A stretch of DNA of 64,000 nucleotides from Bradyrhizobium sp. Tv2a-2 (GCF_000472425.1 NZ_AXAI01000016.1:124001-188000); one strand, 5' to 3'; shown: positions 24,497 to 35,656, numbered from the stretch's first letter. Notes: generated by a model not told the origin, from the sequence alone. A program made the numbers and translations.

Positions 24497-25194
24497 CGGA
24501 CGCGCTCAGGGTCGAAGGGCTCACCAGCGGCTACGGCACGTCAGAGGCAATCAGCGACGTCAGCTTTGCGCTGGCAAAATCGGAGGTACTTGCGCTGGTC
24601 GGCAAGAATGGCATGGGCAAGACGTCGCTGTTGAAGGCGGTGCTCGGCTTTCTTCCCGCCTGGCGCGGCCATGTAACCTTCGCAGGGTCCGACGTCACGC
24701 GCATGCCGCCACATCAGAGGCGCCGGCTTGGCCTGGTCTACGTGCCGCAGGAGCATGCGCTGTTCCAGGATCTCACCGTTCGCGACAATCTGCGGCTTGG
24801 TGTCTTGTCGGACCGGGATCTCGACGCCGCGCTGGATGAGGTCGGACGGTGGTTTCCGGTGCTGGCACGCCGTCTGCGGCAGCGCGCCGGGACATTGTCG
24901 GGCGGAGAGCAGAAAATGCTCATCGTCGCGCGCGCGCTGATGGCGCGGCCCGAGGTTCTGTTGCTGGACGAGGTTACAGAAGGGTTACAACCGTCATTGG
25001 TGGATCGGCTGTCGGAGGTGCTGACGCGGTTTCGGAAGGATTTCGGCACGTCGATGGTCGTGATCGAACAGCACCTTCCCTTCGCGCTCGGCATCGCCAG
25101 CCGCTACATGGTCTTCAAGCGCGGCGAGATCGTCGACAGTGCCGACGTCGATGCGGACGCGGAAGCGCGGATCGAAGCTCATATGCGAATTTAG
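24493..25194 (+). CDS. branched-chain-type ABC transporter ATPase (LivF-like)
   Basis: The ATG overlaps the preceding stop (ATGA); the product has 233 residues, the normal LivF size. Walker A is GKNGMGKTS, the signature is LSGGEQKMLIVARAL, and Walker B is VLLLDEVTEGLQPSLV. The Walker B region reads DEVTEGL rather than DEPTEGL; the catalytic Glu is kept. It completes a five-part importer (receptor, LivH, LivM-LivG, LivF). It ends the putative amide operon; 57 bases separate it from the next, apparently independent, gene. Confidence 0.92.
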   Translation: MTDALRVEGLTSGYGTSEAISDVSFALAKSEVLALVGKNGMGKTSLLKAVLGFLPAWRGHVTFAGSDVTRMPPHQRRRLGLVYVPQEHALFQDLTVRDNLRLGVLSDRDLDAALDEVGRWFPVLARRLRQRAGTLSGGEQKMLIVARALMARPEVLLLDEVTEGLQPSLVDRLSEVLTRFRKDFGTSMVVIEQHLPFALGIASRYMVFKRGEIVDSADVDADAEARIEAHMRI

Positions 25195-25251
25195 CGATTC
25201 CGCATTCAACGGTACGTTCTTATAGCAGAGGTCCTTCGACAGGAGGACTGA

Positions 25252-26106
25252 ATGGTTGTGCTTCGAAGACTTCTTCTCGCGTTGGCAATATTGGCTTGCG
25301 GTGCACCTGCGCTGGCGACGCCGCAATGGCTGAATCTGCCACCCACGCCGTCACTGCCGAAGCCGGTGAGAAGCGGCCTCGTCCCCCTCAACGGCATCAA
25401 GGTCTGGTACGCGAGCTTCGGTGACGGCGAGTCGGTGCTGCTGCTGCATGGCGGCCTTGCCAATGCAAATTACTGGGCTCACCAGGTCCGTGCGCTTGAG
25501 GGACGCTATCAAGTCATCGTGATGGACAGCCGCGGCCACGGGCGCTCAAGCCGCGATGCACAGCCGTTCGGTTACGACCTCATGGCCTCGGACGTGCTGG
25601 CCTTGATGGATCATCTCGGAATCAAAAAAGCCGCGATCGTCGGCTGGAGCGATGGCGCCATCATCGGGCTCGACATCGCCATGCATCACCCGGATCGCGT
25701 CTCGAAGCTGTTCGCCTTTGCCGCCAATTCCGATCCGTCCGGCGTCGCCGACATCGCCAAGAGCGACGTGTTCAACGCCTTCATTGCGAGGGCCGGCGAG
25801 GAATACAAGCGGCTGTCACCGACGCCGAACGAGTACAAGACATTCGTCGACGGGATCACCAAGATGTGGGAGAGCCAGCCGTACTGGACCGAGGCCGATC
25901 TCGCCAAGATCGACGTCCCGACCTGGATCGTCGACGGCGATCATGACGAGGCGATCAAGCGCGACAACACCGAGTTCATGGCCGCGCACATCAAGGGGGC
26001 CGGGCTTCTGATCCAGCCCGAGGTCAGCCATTTCTCGTTTCTGCAGGATCCCGAGCAGTTCACCAACGATCTGCTGCATTTCCTCGCACACGTACCGTCG
26101 CGCTGA
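25252..26106 (+). CDS. exported alpha/beta-fold hydrolase
   Basis: The start follows the strong site AGGAGGACTGA; 284 residues. Residues 1-22 are a signal peptide ending APALA. The alpha/beta-hydrolase core shows the oxyanion segment LLLHGGLANANYW, VIVMDSRGHGRSS, the nucleophile elbow GWSDG with Ser133, an acid in IVDGDHDEAI and the base His in VSHFSFLQDPEQF. It is probably a periplasmic esterase or related enzyme. It follows the amide operon on the same strand and could be transcribed with it by read-through, but its own ribosome-binding site and gap allow independent expression. Confidence 0.88.
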   Translation: MVVLRRLLLALAILACGAPALATPQWLNLPPTPSLPKPVRSGLVPLNGIKVWYASFGDGESVLLLHGGLANANYWAHQVRALEGRYQVIVMDSRGHGRSSRDAQPFGYDLMASDVLALMDHLGIKKAAIVGWSDGAIIGLDIAMHHPDRVSKLFAFAANSDPSGVADIAKSDVFNAFIARAGEEYKRLSPTPNEYKTFVDGITKMWESQPYWTEADLAKIDVPTWIVDGDHDEAIKRDNTEFMAAHIKGAGLLIQPEVSHFSFLQDPEQFTNDLLHFLAHVPSR

Positions 26107-26137
26107 CACACGCGCGGCGGCGCGTCGCGGCTGAAGC

Positions 26138-26443
26138 CTAACGCGGTGCGTCCTTGCGGGTTTGCGCGGGCGAGGCGTCCCAATTGCTCCAGCTGACGCT
26201 CGCCAGCGTCTTGAAGTCGGTAGTGAGAGGACGTCGGGTCCGCTTCTCATACTCGGAGATGCATCGCTCGGACTCGGCGATCTTGCGCTTTAGCTCGGCG
26301 ATGTTGCCCTGCGGCGCTGCCGCCGCCTTCGGCCCTATGTCGCCAGTCGTGAACCGCGTCGTCTCCAGAGACTTGACTGCCTCACGGTTTCTCTTGAGCT
26401 GGACCCGGTGCCAGGCGATTTTGCTGTCGCTGTCAGCAACCAT
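26138..26443 (-). CDS. small coiled-coil hypothetical protein
   Basis: The start is the ATG at 26443, after CAGGGGAGTTCGTGC, giving 101 residues. The sequence is charged and helical (WHRVQLKRNREAVKSLETTR, later IAELKRKIAESERCISEYEK), consistent with a short coiled coil, and it has no signal peptide. The C-terminus is WSNWDASPAQTRKDAPR. I recognise no named family. It converges on the alpha/beta hydrolase gene. Good codon use and a plausible ribosome-binding site support it. Confidence 0.6.
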   Translation of the reverse strand: MVADSDSKIAWHRVQLKRNREAVKSLETTRFTTGDIGPKAAAAPQGNIAELKRKIAESERCISEYEKRTRRPLTTDFKTLASVSWSNWDASPAQTRKDAPR

Positions 26444-27025
26444 GCACGAACTCCCCTGATTCGCGGCGGAGCATAGCATCGCCGGCTGAATCGGTGACAG
26501 GGCCCGGCGCTGCGCCCCAATTGGCCCGGATGCGCCGAAATTGCGGCATTTCGGAACTGTCCCGCGAATGGGGCCAGTTTTAACCAATGTTGCATCCGGC
26601 AGTTTGGACGGATTTCATCGTCCTTCTCCCAGACTGCCAGCCTTGAACCATCCATTAGTTCGGGACCCGGAACATCGCACGCAGCATGCGATTTGTTCGC
26701 AGCGCAATCGGAGCAGGCGTGTGAGTCCGTCGTCGGCGAAATTACTTAGCCCCCTCACCTCTGCTGGTCCTTCGGGATCACGAATTTCAAGCGCGACCAC
26801 GTCGCGTCGATGGCGCAGACCTTGACGTCAACCAGGCCAAGCGCGGCCCCGGTTGCAAATCGATGCACCATGTGAGCGGCTCCGTGAGCCGCGCCGCAAG
26901 GCTCGCACCATCAGGCGGCGCACCAGGATGTCGAAGCCCCGCTGACAAAAATGCAAAAGCCCGGCTTGATGCCGAGCTTTTGCTGGAATGGCTGGCGGAG
27001 TTAACCCGCGATATCGAAGTGCGGC
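26444..27025. other. 582-base intergenic region between a hypothetical gene and ftsH
   Basis: No supported gene is seen. The right part holds the ftsH terminator at 26944-26983. The remainder has uneven composition and several short frames with no ribosome-binding sites. Confidence 0.4.
26944..26983 (-). terminator. intrinsic terminator of ftsH
   Basis: On the minus strand GCAAAAGCTCGGC pairs with GCCGGGCTTTTGC, with one mismatch, around a 5-base loop, and ATTTTTG follows. It begins 42 bases past the ftsH stop. Confidence 0.75.
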
Positions 27026-28948
<1,923 letters not shown>

Positions 28949-29213
28949 TGACGTTCCTTCGTGGTCGCGCGGATCGCGGCCTTGATGTCCTTTGGACCTA
29001 TCCCTGGGAAGCCACGAGGGAATCCCCCGGTCGACCGTATCACAATTTAGGTACCGCTGGCGGGGATGCCAAGGGAACCACGCAGGACTATTTAGCGCAT
29101 CCTAGCGCAATTCCCGTTCAAAAAATGGCGTTTTGACCGGCGTTTCGGCAGGTGGTTAAGGTCGGCCGGCCGCAATATTTGGAAAAATCGGGCCCCTTCA
29201 GCACTCCGGAGCG

Positions 29214-30281
29214 CTAGCGGGCGGACCTGCGCCGCGCCGGCGCCGGCTCAATGCGAATCTGTCCCGGCTTGAGGCTTACCAACGCACCGGCGAGGGTCTG
29301 CTTGAGACGGACTCCGAGAGAGCCGGCCCCGGTTTTCTTGGAGCGCTCCGTAAAGTTACGGTCCAACTTCGCAAGCAGGCTCTCGAGCTTGCCGAGCTCG
29401 GCCGGCCCCTCGTGGCCGAAGCGGTTAACGGCGCGCATCAACAGGCGCAGCCTGATCTCTTCGGGGAGAGCTGCAAAGGCTTCAGCGTCGAACACCATGG
29501 CGTTGCGATCGGCATGCAGCGCGCCCTGTCCTTTCAAGGCGAGATACCGCTCGGCGCCGTCGGTCAAGACCTCCACCGCAGCATTGGCCCTGGAAAGCCG
29601 CGTCGCAAGCCGCGCCAGCGCATGGACGTCCCCGCCTTCGGCGGCGAGCACCGGCAACAGCGCACGCAGCCGCGGCCGCGTGAACGCGGTGTCGCGGTTG
29701 GTCGGATCGTCTGCGTAACCGATCTTCGCTCGATCCAAGGTAGCGATCAGCCGCGCCTTCGGAACGTCAAGCAGCGGCCGAGCCAGGATTACTCCCGCGC
29801 GCGTGCTCACGCGCTTCATCGCTCCGAGTCCTGCGATGCCGCTGCCGCGCAACAGTCGCATCAAAAGCGTTTCGGCCTGGTCGTCTCGGGTATGCGCGGT
29901 GAGGATGTAGCTTGCACCCGCGCTTTTTGCGGCCTGCGCCAGCAGGCGATAACGCGCCTCGCGCGCCGCCGCTGGTAAGCCGGTCCTTGGCTTCTCGCCG
30001 CGCCAATGCAGCGTCTGGTGCGGCAGTTCCAGCTCCTGCGCCAGCCGCTTGACCTCGCGCGCTTCGCGGGCCGCTTCCGGCCGCAAGCCATGATCGACCG
30101 TGATCGCAACCAGCTTCGGACCACGTGACAGCGCGCGGCGCCAGCGCGCCATCAACCACATCAGGGCGATGGAATCGGGTCCTCCGGAGACCGCGAGCAC
30201 CAGCGCCGGCGCCTCCCGCCAGTCGGCAAACAAGTGCCTGGCATCCTGAGCCGAGATCGGGGAATCGTCGTCCTCTGACAT
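29214..30281 (-). CDS. tilS: tRNA(Ile)-lysidine synthetase
   Basis: Starting at the ATG at 30281 the protein has 355 residues. The PP-loop ATPase motif SGGPDS lies at 32-37, and the N-type ATP-pyrophosphatase features continue with ITVDHGLRPEAAREA, ILTAHTRDDQAETLLMRLLRGSG and the family motif RPLLDVPKARL. The C-terminal half is helical and shorter than in E. coli TilS. The enzyme adds lysine to C34 of tRNA-Ile(CAU) so that it reads AUA, and it is normally essential. It lies between cpoB and ftsH, its usual place in alphaproteobacteria. Confidence 0.96.
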   Translation of the reverse strand: MSEDDDSPISAQDARHLFADWREAPALVLAVSGGPDSIALMWLMARWRRALSRGPKLVAITVDHGLRPEAAREAREVKRLAQELELPHQTLHWRGEKPRTGLPAAAREARYRLLAQAAKSAGASYILTAHTRDDQAETLLMRLLRGSGIAGLGAMKRVSTRAGVILARPLLDVPKARLIATLDRAKIGYADDPTNRDTAFTRPRLRALLPVLAAEGGDVHALARLATRLSRANAAVEVLTDGAERYLALKGQGALHADRNAMVFDAEAFAALPEEIRLRLLMRAVNRFGHEGPAELGKLESLLAKLDRNFTERSKKTGAGSLGVRLKQTLAGALVSLKPGQIRIEPAPARRRSAR

Positions 30282-30404
30282 GCCGTCACCGGCCCTGGCG
30301 TTGTCGCGTCTTCCGCAGCGGCTCCATTTTTGAACGCATGGCGGCACAGTTCAAGACGCTGTCGCAAGCGACAGGGACGCCCGGCAAGACCTGCGGGCGA
30401 GGCC

Positions 30405-31475
30405 TCAGCACTTTTCCTTTTTCTGCTCGCGGTCGACGGCGGCCTTCACGGAGGCCGAGGCGCGCGGATATTTGCGGCCCACCTCACCGAAGGCAGCACA
30501 GGAGGCTTCCTTCTCCTTCAGCGCGCCAAGCGATTGTCCGAGCCGCAGCAGCGCATCGGGCGCCTTGGACGATTTATCATATTTGGTGGTCACCGTGAGG
30601 AAGGCTTCGGCTGCGTCGCGATATTGCTGGCGCTGAAAGAGGCTTTCGCCGAGCCAGTACTGGGAATCGCCAATCAGTGCGTCGTTCGGATACTTCTGCA
30701 CGAAACTGCGCATGGTCTGCTCGGCGAGCGCATAGTCCCTGCGCTGCATGTAGCCGATGCCGAGATCATATTCGTCGCGCGGCGAGTTCGACGGTGGGGC
30801 GGTCGCAAGCCCGCCGGCACCGCCCGGGTTGACCGAAGGCGGCGGCATGTTGCCCTGCTGATAGCGCGGCGCGCCTGCAGCGTTGGAGAGGTCCATCGGC
30901 TCGCCCGGGGCGCGGCCGGCGGGAGCACCGGCATATCCATCGGCCGGAACAGGCATCTGGCCGCCGCCCAGCGCCCGTGGCGCGCCAGGCGCATTCGGAT
31001 TCTGGCCTGGATCGAAGGCGTCGCCGCGCCGCGACACGCCGGCACCGGCCGGCGGCGGCTCCTGCACGATCGGCGCGGGTGCAGCGATCTGCGGCTGCTG
31101 GCCATAGCCACCCTGCGGACCATAGCCACGCTGCGCTTGCGGCTGGCCCTGATAGCCTTGCTGGCCCTGATAGCCTGGCTGGGACTGGCCGTAGCCGCCC
31201 TGGGCCGGCGGAGCGGCGGCAATGCCGGGTTGGGCCGCAGGCTGACCCGCCGCCGGCGGGACGCCGCCCTGCAACTGCTGCAGCCGCTCTTCGAGCTGGC
31301 GGTTGCGGTATTGCAACTCCTCGTTCTGGCCGGTCAATTGCCGGAGCTGATTCTCCAGCCGCTGGATCCTGATTTCGGGATCCTCATCATCCGACTGGGC
31401 AAGCGCCTGGGATGACAGCGCAGTCAGCGCAGCGAGCGCCGCAACGCGGCTCAACTTCTGAAATCTGGATGACAT
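30405..31475 (-). CDS. cpoB: Tol-Pal accessory protein CpoB (YbgF)
   Basis: The 356-residue protein has a signal peptide (AALAALTALSSQALA, about 12-26). An N-terminal coiled coil follows (RIQRLENQLRQLTGQNEELQ, residues about 33-70) for trimerisation. A long Gln-Gly-Tyr-Pro-rich linker spans about 75-230, with repeats such as GYQGQQGYQGQ. A C-terminal TPR domain follows (YDLGIGYMQRRDYALAEQTM onward). CpoB links Tol-Pal constriction to peptidoglycan synthesis. The linker is much longer and more repetitive than in E. coli YbgF. The gene follows pal after 162 bases. Confidence 0.95.
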   Translation of the reverse strand: MSSRFQKLSRVAALAALTALSSQALAQSDDEDPEIRIQRLENQLRQLTGQNEELQYRNRQLEERLQQLQGGVPPAAGQPAAQPGIAAAPPAQGGYGQSQPGYQGQQGYQGQPQAQRGYGPQGGYGQQPQIAAPAPIVQEPPPAGAGVSRRGDAFDPGQNPNAPGAPRALGGGQMPVPADGYAGAPAGRAPGEPMDLSNAAGAPRYQQGNMPPPSVNPGGAGGLATAPPSNSPRDEYDLGIGYMQRRDYALAEQTMRSFVQKYPNDALIGDSQYWLGESLFQRQQYRDAAEAFLTVTTKYDKSSKAPDALLRLGQSLGALKEKEASCAAFGEVGRKYPRASASVKAAVDREQKKEKC

Positions 31476-31589
31476 TTGGCCCTGATGACGTAATCCGCGT
31501 GACCGGGAACGGCCGCACCTTGGCGCAGGGACTACGCCAAAAATGTGACTGATTCAAATAGCCTTCGGCGCTCTCGCGGCAACGCGAAA

Positions 31590-31609
31590 CCGGCGCCCAT
31601 GGGCGCCGG
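31590..31609. terminator. perfect 20-base palindrome between pal and cpoB
   Basis: CCGGCGCCCATGGGCGCCGG is fully self-complementary and lies 28 bases past the pal stop. On the minus strand it is followed by only TTTCG, so it may weaken read-through into cpoB or protect the pal mRNA rather than act as a full terminator. Confidence 0.45.
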
Positions 31610-31637
31610 CTTGCTAACGTGTCGACAGCCGAAACCG

Positions 31638-32126
31638 TCAGGAACTGGCGTTCAGCACCGTCACCGCACGGCGGTTCTGCGACCAGCACGAGATATCGTT
31701 ACACACCGCTACCGGCCGTTCCTTGCCGTAGGAGATGGTTCGCATCCGGCTCGCATCGATGCCGCGTGAGGCAAGGAAGTTGCGAACCGACTGGGCGCGC
31801 CGCGCGCCAAGCGCGATGTTGTATTCGCGCGTTCCACGCTCGTCGGCATGGCCTTCGATGGTGAAGGAGTAACGCGGATAGGTCTGCAGCCACTGTGCCT
31901 GCTTTTCCAGGGTCACGATCGCCTGCGGGGTCAGATCGGTCTGGTCGCTTTCGAAAAACACGCGATCGCCCACGTTGACCACGAAATCCTGCTGGCTGCC
32001 CGGAGCCGCGGCACTCGCCATCGCGTCAGCGCCAAGGTTCTTGTTGGCGCAGGCGCCCATGGACAGGGCTACCGCGAGCACCGCGGCCAACTTCAATCCC
32101 TGGAGGATACGCATAGGATGTTTCAT
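31638..32126 (-). CDS. pal: peptidoglycan-associated lipoprotein Pal
   Basis: The start at 32126 follows GGAGGCTCCCGA; 162 residues. The lipobox LSMGAC puts the lipidated cysteine at 26. The OmpA-like peptidoglycan-binding domain covers about 50-160, with the signature FTIEGHADERGTREYNIALG and RAQSVRNFLASRGI. Pal anchors the outer membrane to peptidoglycan and is recycled by TolB to the division site. Two signalling-type genes separate it from tolB here, so it probably has its own promoter in the 295-base gap upstream. Confidence 0.97.
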   Translation of the reverse strand: MKHPMRILQGLKLAAVLAVALSMGACANKNLGADAMASAAAPGSQQDFVVNVGDRVFFESDQTDLTPQAIVTLEKQAQWLQTYPRYSFTIEGHADERGTREYNIALGARRAQSVRNFLASRGIDASRMRTISYGKERPVAVCNDISCWSQNRRAVTVLNASS

Positions 32127-32179
32127 TCGGGAGCCTCCACGCTCACGCATATCTACTGCTATCCGGTCTACAGGGGGTT

Positions 32180-32203
32180 GGTTAAACGAACGTTCCGTCA
32201 ACC
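32180..32203. promoter_or_regulatory. imperfect 24-base palindrome upstream of pal
   Basis: On the minus strand GGTTGACGGAAC and GTTCGTTTAACC form arms with nine matches of twelve around a GAACGTTC core, 54-77 bases upstream of the pal start. It includes TTGACG, a possible -35 element, so a bound regulator would sit over the promoter. No partner regulator is identified. Confidence 0.3.
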
Positions 32204-32420
32204 TTGATGGGCTGTTGCCAACCCTGATCAAATGCCCCCAGACGGCGAAAAGCAAACGCAATGGTTAATGCGTTGTAAATGTGGCGTGAGGGTGAAGGCA
32301 AGCGGGGCCGGGTCCCCGTTATCGCATGGATTTTGGGCAGTTTTCCCGCGTTTTCAGCCAACCGCGCGGTATTGCCTGATCCAGCCGCTCTGGGACCAGG
32401 CGTGATTCGCGCGCCTGTCA

Positions 32421-33161
32421 TCAGAGCCCGGGCGCGACCTCAGCCAGATGCGGCGCCGGAACCTCGACAGCCGACGCGAATCGCCGCTCGACCGAGCGCG
32501 CGAACAGCATCCGGCGCTCAAAGCTGCTTGAGCGCATGATTGGGAACCGGGTCATGACTTGCTCCCGCTGCGCCCGAAACGGAGACGCCATCAGCGCCAC
32601 CTTTTTCAATACGTTCGGAAACGCACGCGGCTCGGCGATGGTCTTGTGGAGAAAGACCCGCCGGTAAAACGCCTGGTGCTCGGCCCGCACGACGGCAAGG
32701 CCAGTGTCGGCGTTGAAATAATCGCAAGCCAGGTAAGCAAGCCGCAACGTCACATAGGGGAGTTCGGGAAACCGTTGGTGCTTTTCGGGATCAGCCACGA
32801 ACCGCGCCGGGTCGACAAAGACTTCGCCCTGGTCGAGGCGCGGGTGAAGAACATCGCCGAACAATTCGGTGGCATAAGATGTGCGCCATTCCGACGTCAG
32901 GACGTGAAGGCGCAGCGAGCTGCAGAGTTCGCCGTCGACATAGATCCCGAAGATCCAGGCATTGGGCGCGTCGTCGTAACGGTCGCTGACGCGCCGGGAC
33001 TCCGACGGCAAGATCAGTCCACCATGCAGATAGGCCCGGTAACGCATCGCATAGAGGTCGTCTCTGTCCTCGGCCGTCTCGATGCGGCGGTAGTCGATAC
33101 GATCGAACAGCCCCGCCCCGCGCACGTTGAGCGGAGTGCGCGGCTCGACTCCGGACTTCAT
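32421..33161 (-). CDS. N-acyl amino acid synthase (FeeM)-like acyltransferase
   Basis: The ATG at 33161 follows GGGGGAGTATCAG; 246 residues. The N-terminal half has the GNAT/autoinducer-synthase-like layout of FeeM proteins: DYRRIETAEDRDDLYAMRYR, YLHGGLILPSESRRVSDRYD, and FGIYVDGELCSSLRLHVLTS. GEVFVDPARFVADPE and PYVTLRLAYLACDYF follow, then HQAFYRRVFLHKTIAEPR. FeeM enzymes join a long-chain acyl group from acyl-ACP to an amino acid. Such products may act as signals or surfactants, but no product is established for this subgroup. It is embedded between pal and a GGDEF-EAL gene on the same strand. Confidence 0.75.
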   Translation of the reverse strand: MKSGVEPRTPLNVRGAGLFDRIDYRRIETAEDRDDLYAMRYRAYLHGGLILPSESRRVSDRYDDAPNAWIFGIYVDGELCSSLRLHVLTSEWRTSYATELFGDVLHPRLDQGEVFVDPARFVADPEKHQRFPELPYVTLRLAYLACDYFNADTGLAVVRAEHQAFYRRVFLHKTIAEPRAFPNVLKKVALMASPFRAQREQVMTRFPIMRSSSFERRMLFARSVERRFASAVEVPAPHLAEVAPGL

Positions 33162-33325
33162 CTGATACTCCCCCACACACCCAAACAACTTCCGCGAGAG
33201 AAAAACGTTAACGGTTCTTTAACGAGATTGCAAAGCATTCTAAATGTTAGGGTTAACCTTGGGCTCCGCAGAAATTCGGATGTTGCATCGAACGCAACCA
33301 TGAAGTGTAGCTTATCGGGATTAAG

Positions 33326-35656
33326 TCAGGCGATCGATCGCGAGGGAAGCGCGACGACCTGATCGTCCGGCGTGCGCCGGCCATGGGAGGCGTTGAGCAG
33401 CTGGCGGATCCGCACCGCGGGCACCGGCCGGCTGAACAGATAGCCCTGCGCCTCCGTCACCGAGCCGTCGGCGCTGATCAGTTCAAGCTGCTCATTGGTC
33501 TCGATGCCCTCGACGACGACCTGCATTCCGAGGTCGGCCGATAGCCGCGCCACGCCGCGCAACAGCGTCAACGGACGGGCCGCGTCGATGCCCTCCAGGA
33601 ACGAGCGGTCGATCTTGACTTTCTGCAGTGGGAAGTTGTGCAGATAGCTCAGGCTGGAATAGCCGGTGCCGAAATCGTCCAGCGAGATGCGCACGCCGAT
33701 AGCGCGCAGCTGCGACAATACGTCGTGGGTCAGCTGCGTGTTGCGCAGCAGTGAGGATTCGGTGATCTCGATCTCGAGCCGCTGCGCCGGCATACCCGAG
33801 ACCTCCAACGCATAGCGGATCTCGCTGAGTACATCGCGCTGATGGAACTGCTGCGGCGAGAAGTTGACGGCGACGCTGACCCCTTCCGGCCATTTCATGC
33901 ATTCCATGCAGGCCTTGCGCAGGATCCAGCGGCCGAGATCGACGATCAGCCCCATGTCCTCAGCGACCGGAATGATGTCGACCGGCGAGACGGTGCCGCG
34001 CACCGGATGGTTCCAGCGCAACAGCGCCTCGCAGGTGGTGATCCTGCCGGACTTCAGATTGACCAGCGGCTGGAAGAACAGCTCGAACTCCTCGTTAGCG
34101 AGCGCCTTGCGCAGATCGAGCTCAAGGATGCGGCGCGACTCGACGATCTGCGCCATCTCCTGGTGGAAGAAGCAGAAGGTCCCGCGGCCATCGGCCTTGG
34201 CGCGATAGAGCGCCATGTCGGCATTCTTGAGCAGGGTGTCGGCGCTGACACCGGACGAGGTCAGCGCGATGCCCACGCTGGCACCGATCTCGACCAGATG
34301 ATTGTCGATCTTGTAGCGCTCGCTCAAATGATCGACGATGCGCCGCGCGAGCACGGCGGCCTCCTCGCTCGCATTGATGTCCTGCTGGAACACCACGAAC
34401 TCGTCGCCGCCGAAGCGGGCCACGAAATCCTCGGGGCGCAGCATCGCGCGCAGGCGGTCCGCGACCGCGCACAACAGCTGGTCGCCGCAGGGATGGCCAA
34501 GCGTATCGTTGACCTGCTTGAACTGGTCGAGATCGATGAACAACAGCGCGGAGAGCCGGCCGGCCTCATGCGGCATCTTCAGGAGGCGCTCGATCTCGTC
34601 ACGGAAATTGACGCGGTTGGGCAATCCGGTGAGATCGTCAAAGCGCGCCAGATGGCTGATGCGGGCTTCCGCATTGCGCCGTTCGGTGATGTCCTCGAGC
34701 AGCACGACGGCGCCGCCATCGGCCATCGGCTGGAACGTCCATGACAACGAGCGGCCGCGGACCGTGTCCGGATCGGTGGTGACGATGTCGCGGGCTTCCG
34801 AATTCTCGATCTCCGCGAGAATGACCTTGCCGCTCGCCGCCGAGATCGATCCTGAGACCACGCAGGCCTGCACGACATCGGCCGAGGTGGTGCCGCGGCC
34901 GACGAGGTCGTCCGACAGCTCCATCATCTCGCTGAAGCGATGGTTCATGACGGCCAGCCGGCCGTCGGCGCGGAACATGCAAAGGCCGTGCGGCATGTTG
35001 TTGAGCGCGGTGTCGAACTGGCCCGCCAACGCGGCCTCGCGCTCGCGCGCCACGACCGCGCGCATGAAGATGCGGTGCAGATTGGCCGAAAGCTGGATCA
35101 GGACCGCGAGATAGACGGCGCTGAGGAGGGACATCGCGATGTAATAGGGCGTGCCGCGGAACGCGAGCGCGGCGACGGCCGGACCGAAGCTCAGGAGCGC
35201 CTGCAGCCGGAATATGCTCTGCCGTCCAAAGGCGCGGCCGGCCCCTCCTGACACCACCCCGGCGGTGACAGACAGGCAGATCATGTGGACCACGGCGTCG
35301 TCGGTGCTGAGCAGGGTCGCGGAGCACCAGAAGCCGATCGCGGCGGCCTGGACCATCGCCCAGACCTGATAGCGCTTCTCCCAGCGGGCGCCTTCCACGG
35401 CACTCAAGGTCGATTTGCGCGACAAATAGTGCCGCAGATCGACCAACCTGATGGCGCCGGCCAGAATGAGCAGCGCGACGCATGTCCAGGTCAGTTGCTG
35501 CCCGGTCTTCAGCGCGGTGATCGCGGCCGCGATGGAGATGAAGATGATGCCCGCCAGCAGCGCGCCTGGGCTCTCGAACAGCGAATCGACCGGAGCCGCC
35601 CGTGTGGACGGGGATATCTCGTGGTCAGATATTTCGCGCTGGGTGGCGAGCTGCAT
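33326..35656 (-). CDS. membrane GGDEF-EAL protein (cyclic-di-GMP turnover)
   Basis: The protein has 776 residues. Hydrophobic helices fill about 30-195, suggesting a MASE-like sensor; a PAS-like domain follows (LNNMPHGLCMFRADGRLAVM, about 215-330). The diguanylate cyclase domain has an intact RFGGDEFVVFQ near 415 and DDLTGLPNRVNF at its start. The EAL domain keeps CEALLRWNHP near 539, VAVNFSPQQF, EITESSLL and DDFGTGYSSLSYL. Both active sites look intact, so the protein may make and break cyclic-di-GMP. It lies 185 bases downstream of tolB and 164 bases upstream of the FeeM-like gene. Confidence 0.95.
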   Translation of the reverse strand: MQLATQREISDHEISPSTRAAPVDSLFESPGALLAGIIFISIAAAITALKTGQQLTWTCVALLILAGAIRLVDLRHYLSRKSTLSAVEGARWEKRYQVWAMVQAAAIGFWCSATLLSTDDAVVHMICLSVTAGVVSGGAGRAFGRQSIFRLQALLSFGPAVAALAFRGTPYYIAMSLLSAVYLAVLIQLSANLHRIFMRAVVAREREAALAGQFDTALNNMPHGLCMFRADGRLAVMNHRFSEMMELSDDLVGRGTTSADVVQACVVSGSISAASGKVILAEIENSEARDIVTTDPDTVRGRSLSWTFQPMADGGAVVLLEDITERRNAEARISHLARFDDLTGLPNRVNFRDEIERLLKMPHEAGRLSALLFIDLDQFKQVNDTLGHPCGDQLLCAVADRLRAMLRPEDFVARFGGDEFVVFQQDINASEEAAVLARRIVDHLSERYKIDNHLVEIGASVGIALTSSGVSADTLLKNADMALYRAKADGRGTFCFFHQEMAQIVESRRILELDLRKALANEEFELFFQPLVNLKSGRITTCEALLRWNHPVRGTVSPVDIIPVAEDMGLIVDLGRWILRKACMECMKWPEGVSVAVNFSPQQFHQRDVLSEIRYALEVSGMPAQRLEIEITESSLLRNTQLTHDVLSQLRAIGVRISLDDFGTGYSSLSYLHNFPLQKVKIDRSFLEGIDAARPLTLLRGVARLSADLGMQVVVEGIETNEQLELISADGSVTEAQGYLFSRPVPAVRIRQLLNASHGRRTPDDQVVALPSRSIA

